This document shows, piece after piece, positions 57,794-59,109 of a stretch of DNA of 59,109 nt; within the stretch, counting starts at the first letter, position 1, and every line of letters begins with the position of its first letter. The notes under the pieces were generated by a model. The model did no database searches. It saw only the letters and a program-made list of their open reading frames with translations, and had not been told where the DNA came from. The position numbers and the translations under genes are program-made. Source of the DNA: a virus; IMG/VR virus record IMGVR_UViG_3300032246_000466, positions 1-59,109 of that record, one strand, 5' to 3'.

Positions 57794-59109
57794 ATGCTAA
57801 GAGATGTATTTTATTACGGTAATAAGCCCAACGTTCACCCAAGAGAAAAATTTGCAACTTCATTAGAAGATGCTAGAAGTCAATGTACCACTGAACATTT
57901 TTGGATAATCAACGAATACTGTGATTATCGAAATTTTGATTGGGATTGGGATTTTGAATTTCTACCCGATGAAGATGTTTGGGCTGAAGAACACAACAAT
58001 GTATGGCCTAGCCAACATCAAAAAGATAGCGGCACCTGGTTATGTCCAAAAAACCACAGCGATATAATTATCTATCGTGCTGATGTTGGAACAGTCAATC
58101 GCAAAAACACAAAGAATGAACACTGGATATTATCTGAATTAATTGACGAAACTAAATTTGATTTTAGCTGGCATCCAGACCCAACTGAGCCTGATTATAT
58201 ATATGAATTTGGTACACAATGGCACGACAGAGGTGGACCAAGATATGTACCTGAATCTATCGTCAGATTATCATCCGGTGAACCAATTGGACAGATTAAG
58301 TATGTAACCAATATTGTTTCTACATTAATTCAAAATAAAGCTAAATGGATTATACCTAATAATATTGATACTAGTGATTTTGACTTTAGCTGGGTGCCTC
58401 ATCCAGATGAACAACCTTATATACATCAGTTTGGTACTCAACATCAAAAGACAGGTGGACCTAAATATGTAGTTGAAGGTGCAACTGAATTTAAATATAT
58501 TAATTTACAACGTGCAATAGCATTACCTAATAAAGACAATTGGAAAATAGCCGACGGTATAGTTATTGATAATTTTGATTATAGTTGGCATCACGATGAG
58601 ACTGATGAGCCATACATTTATGTATTTGGTAATAATCAATATCCTGCTGAAGTTATGGCAACACTTACATATCTACCAGCAGATGCGGTTAAATTACCTT
58701 CAGGTAAACCAATTGGTCGTTTAATTAAATATGTTAGCAAACTAATTGCAACTCTTGGTGAAAACAAAACTAATTGGGTTATTCCTGATAATATAGATAC
58801 TACAGGATTTGACTTCAGTTGGATACCTGATCCACATGATGAGGCTTTTATATATCAATTTGGTACACAATGGCAAAAGACAGGTGGACCTAAGTACATC
58901 ACTCCCGACGTTCATAAGAATAGTGCAATAAAATACATTGAAACACTGAAAGTAAAAAGATTACCTAACAAAGACAATTTTGAAATACTAGATGATAATG
59001 TAATAGTTGATTTTGATTACTCATGGCATCCGGATGAGACAGAAGAACCATACATATATCAATTTGGGAATAATCAATATCCAGCAGAGATAATGCCAAC
59101 AATACAGTA
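57794..59109 (+). CDS. Repetitive FD(F/Y)SW-motif protein (3' partial)
   Basis: ATG at 57794, eight bases after the carbamoyltransferase stop, opens a frame that is still open at the window end (438 codons seen). A unique N-terminus reads DVFYYGNKPNVHPREKFATS then EHFWIINEYCDYRNFDWDWD. From there a motif FD(F/Y/W)(S/D)W followed by D-x-x-(E/D)-x-x-(Y/F)I(Y/H)xFG recurs at residues 48, 122, 196, 261, 339 and 407. Some units end in GTQWQKTGGPKY-type sequence and others in GNNQYPAE(V/I)M. Large proteins of this kind occur in cyanophages near glycosyltransferase genes, with no function known to me. It may be a scaffold or repeated enzymatic or binding domain. Confidence 0.75.
   Translation, partial: MLRDVFYYGNKPNVHPREKFATSLEDARSQCTTEHFWIINEYCDYRNFDWDWDFEFLPDEDVWAEEHNNVWPSQHQKDSGTWLCPKNHSDIIIYRADVGTVNRKNTKNEHWILSELIDETKFDFSWHPDPTEPDYIYEFGTQWHDRGGPRYVPESIVRLSSGEPIGQIKYVTNIVSTLIQNKAKWIIPNNIDTSDFDFSWVPHPDEQPYIHQFGTQHQKTGGPKYVVEGATEFKYINLQRAIALPNKDNWKIADGIVIDNFDYSWHHDETDEPYIYVFGNNQYPAEVMATLTYLPADAVKLPSGKPIGRLIKYVSKLIATLGENKTNWVIPDNIDTTGFDFSWIPDPHDEAFIYQFGTQWQKTGGPKYITPDVHKNSAIKYIETLKVKRLPNKDNFEILDDNVIVDFDYSWHPDETEEPYIYQFGNNQYPAEIMPTIQ

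Overview
The window is an AT-rich, tightly packed stretch of a tailed-phage genome. Every gene I can support lies on the + strand. The baseplate genes (gp48/54-like, gp53, gp5, gp25, gp6) have the sequence hallmarks and order of contractile-tailed, T4-related phages. Within that group they look most like the versions found in marine and freshwater myoviruses (cyanophage/pelagiphage type): gp5 has no lysozyme domain, gp6 is enlarged, and a giant virion protein sits where T4 has gp7. Nothing in the window identifies the host.

Region 1 (1-12.4 kb), baseplate hub and wedge. A 5'-truncated tail-tube/baseplate junction protein carries a very repetitive acidic, Pro-rich N-terminus. It is followed by gp53, a large hub-like protein, the gp5-type OB-fold/needle protein, two low-complexity Ala/Gly/Pro proteins, gp25 and gp6.

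Region 2 (12.4-35.1 kb), giant virion protein and fibre genes. One uninterrupted 6534-codon gene is built from at least three kinds of repeated module and two apparent beta-propellers, with smaller modules inserted inside larger ones. After it come a 50-codon gene, a 206-aa structural protein that shares a short motif with that small gene, and two fibre-like proteins. (G/C/A)ATAAATA boxes resembling T4-type late promoters lie in several of the few gaps here.

Region 3 (35.1-59.1 kb), a tailoring island. About 22 genes run nearly without gaps, most joined by ATGA or TAATG stop/start overlaps. They encode three DxD-type glycosyltransferase-like proteins, four radical SAM proteins with an N-terminal Cys-rich (twitch-like) region, a fifth radical SAM protein with a C-terminal Cys cluster, two large radical SAM proteins of the B12-binding architecture, three paralogues of an EK(T/S)-motif glycosyltransferase-like family, a GDP-mannose-3,5-epimerase-like enzyme, four SGNH-hydrolase-like proteins, a NodU-type carbamoyltransferase, a 32-codon gene, and a repetitive FD(F/Y)SW-motif protein that runs off the end. 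From 46.6 to 56.2 kb the order is strikingly regular: a large enzyme followed by an SGNH protein, four times in a row. The simplest joint reading is synthesis and decoration (epimerisation, radical chemistry, acyl transfer or removal, carbamoylation) of a glycan or other small molecule, either on the virion or at the host surface. That role is inferred; the sequence shows the enzyme families but not the substrate.

No tRNA, insertion sequence, CRISPR array, integrase or attachment site was seen. No gene-free stretch exceeds about 70 bases; the longest gap is 53165-53226.
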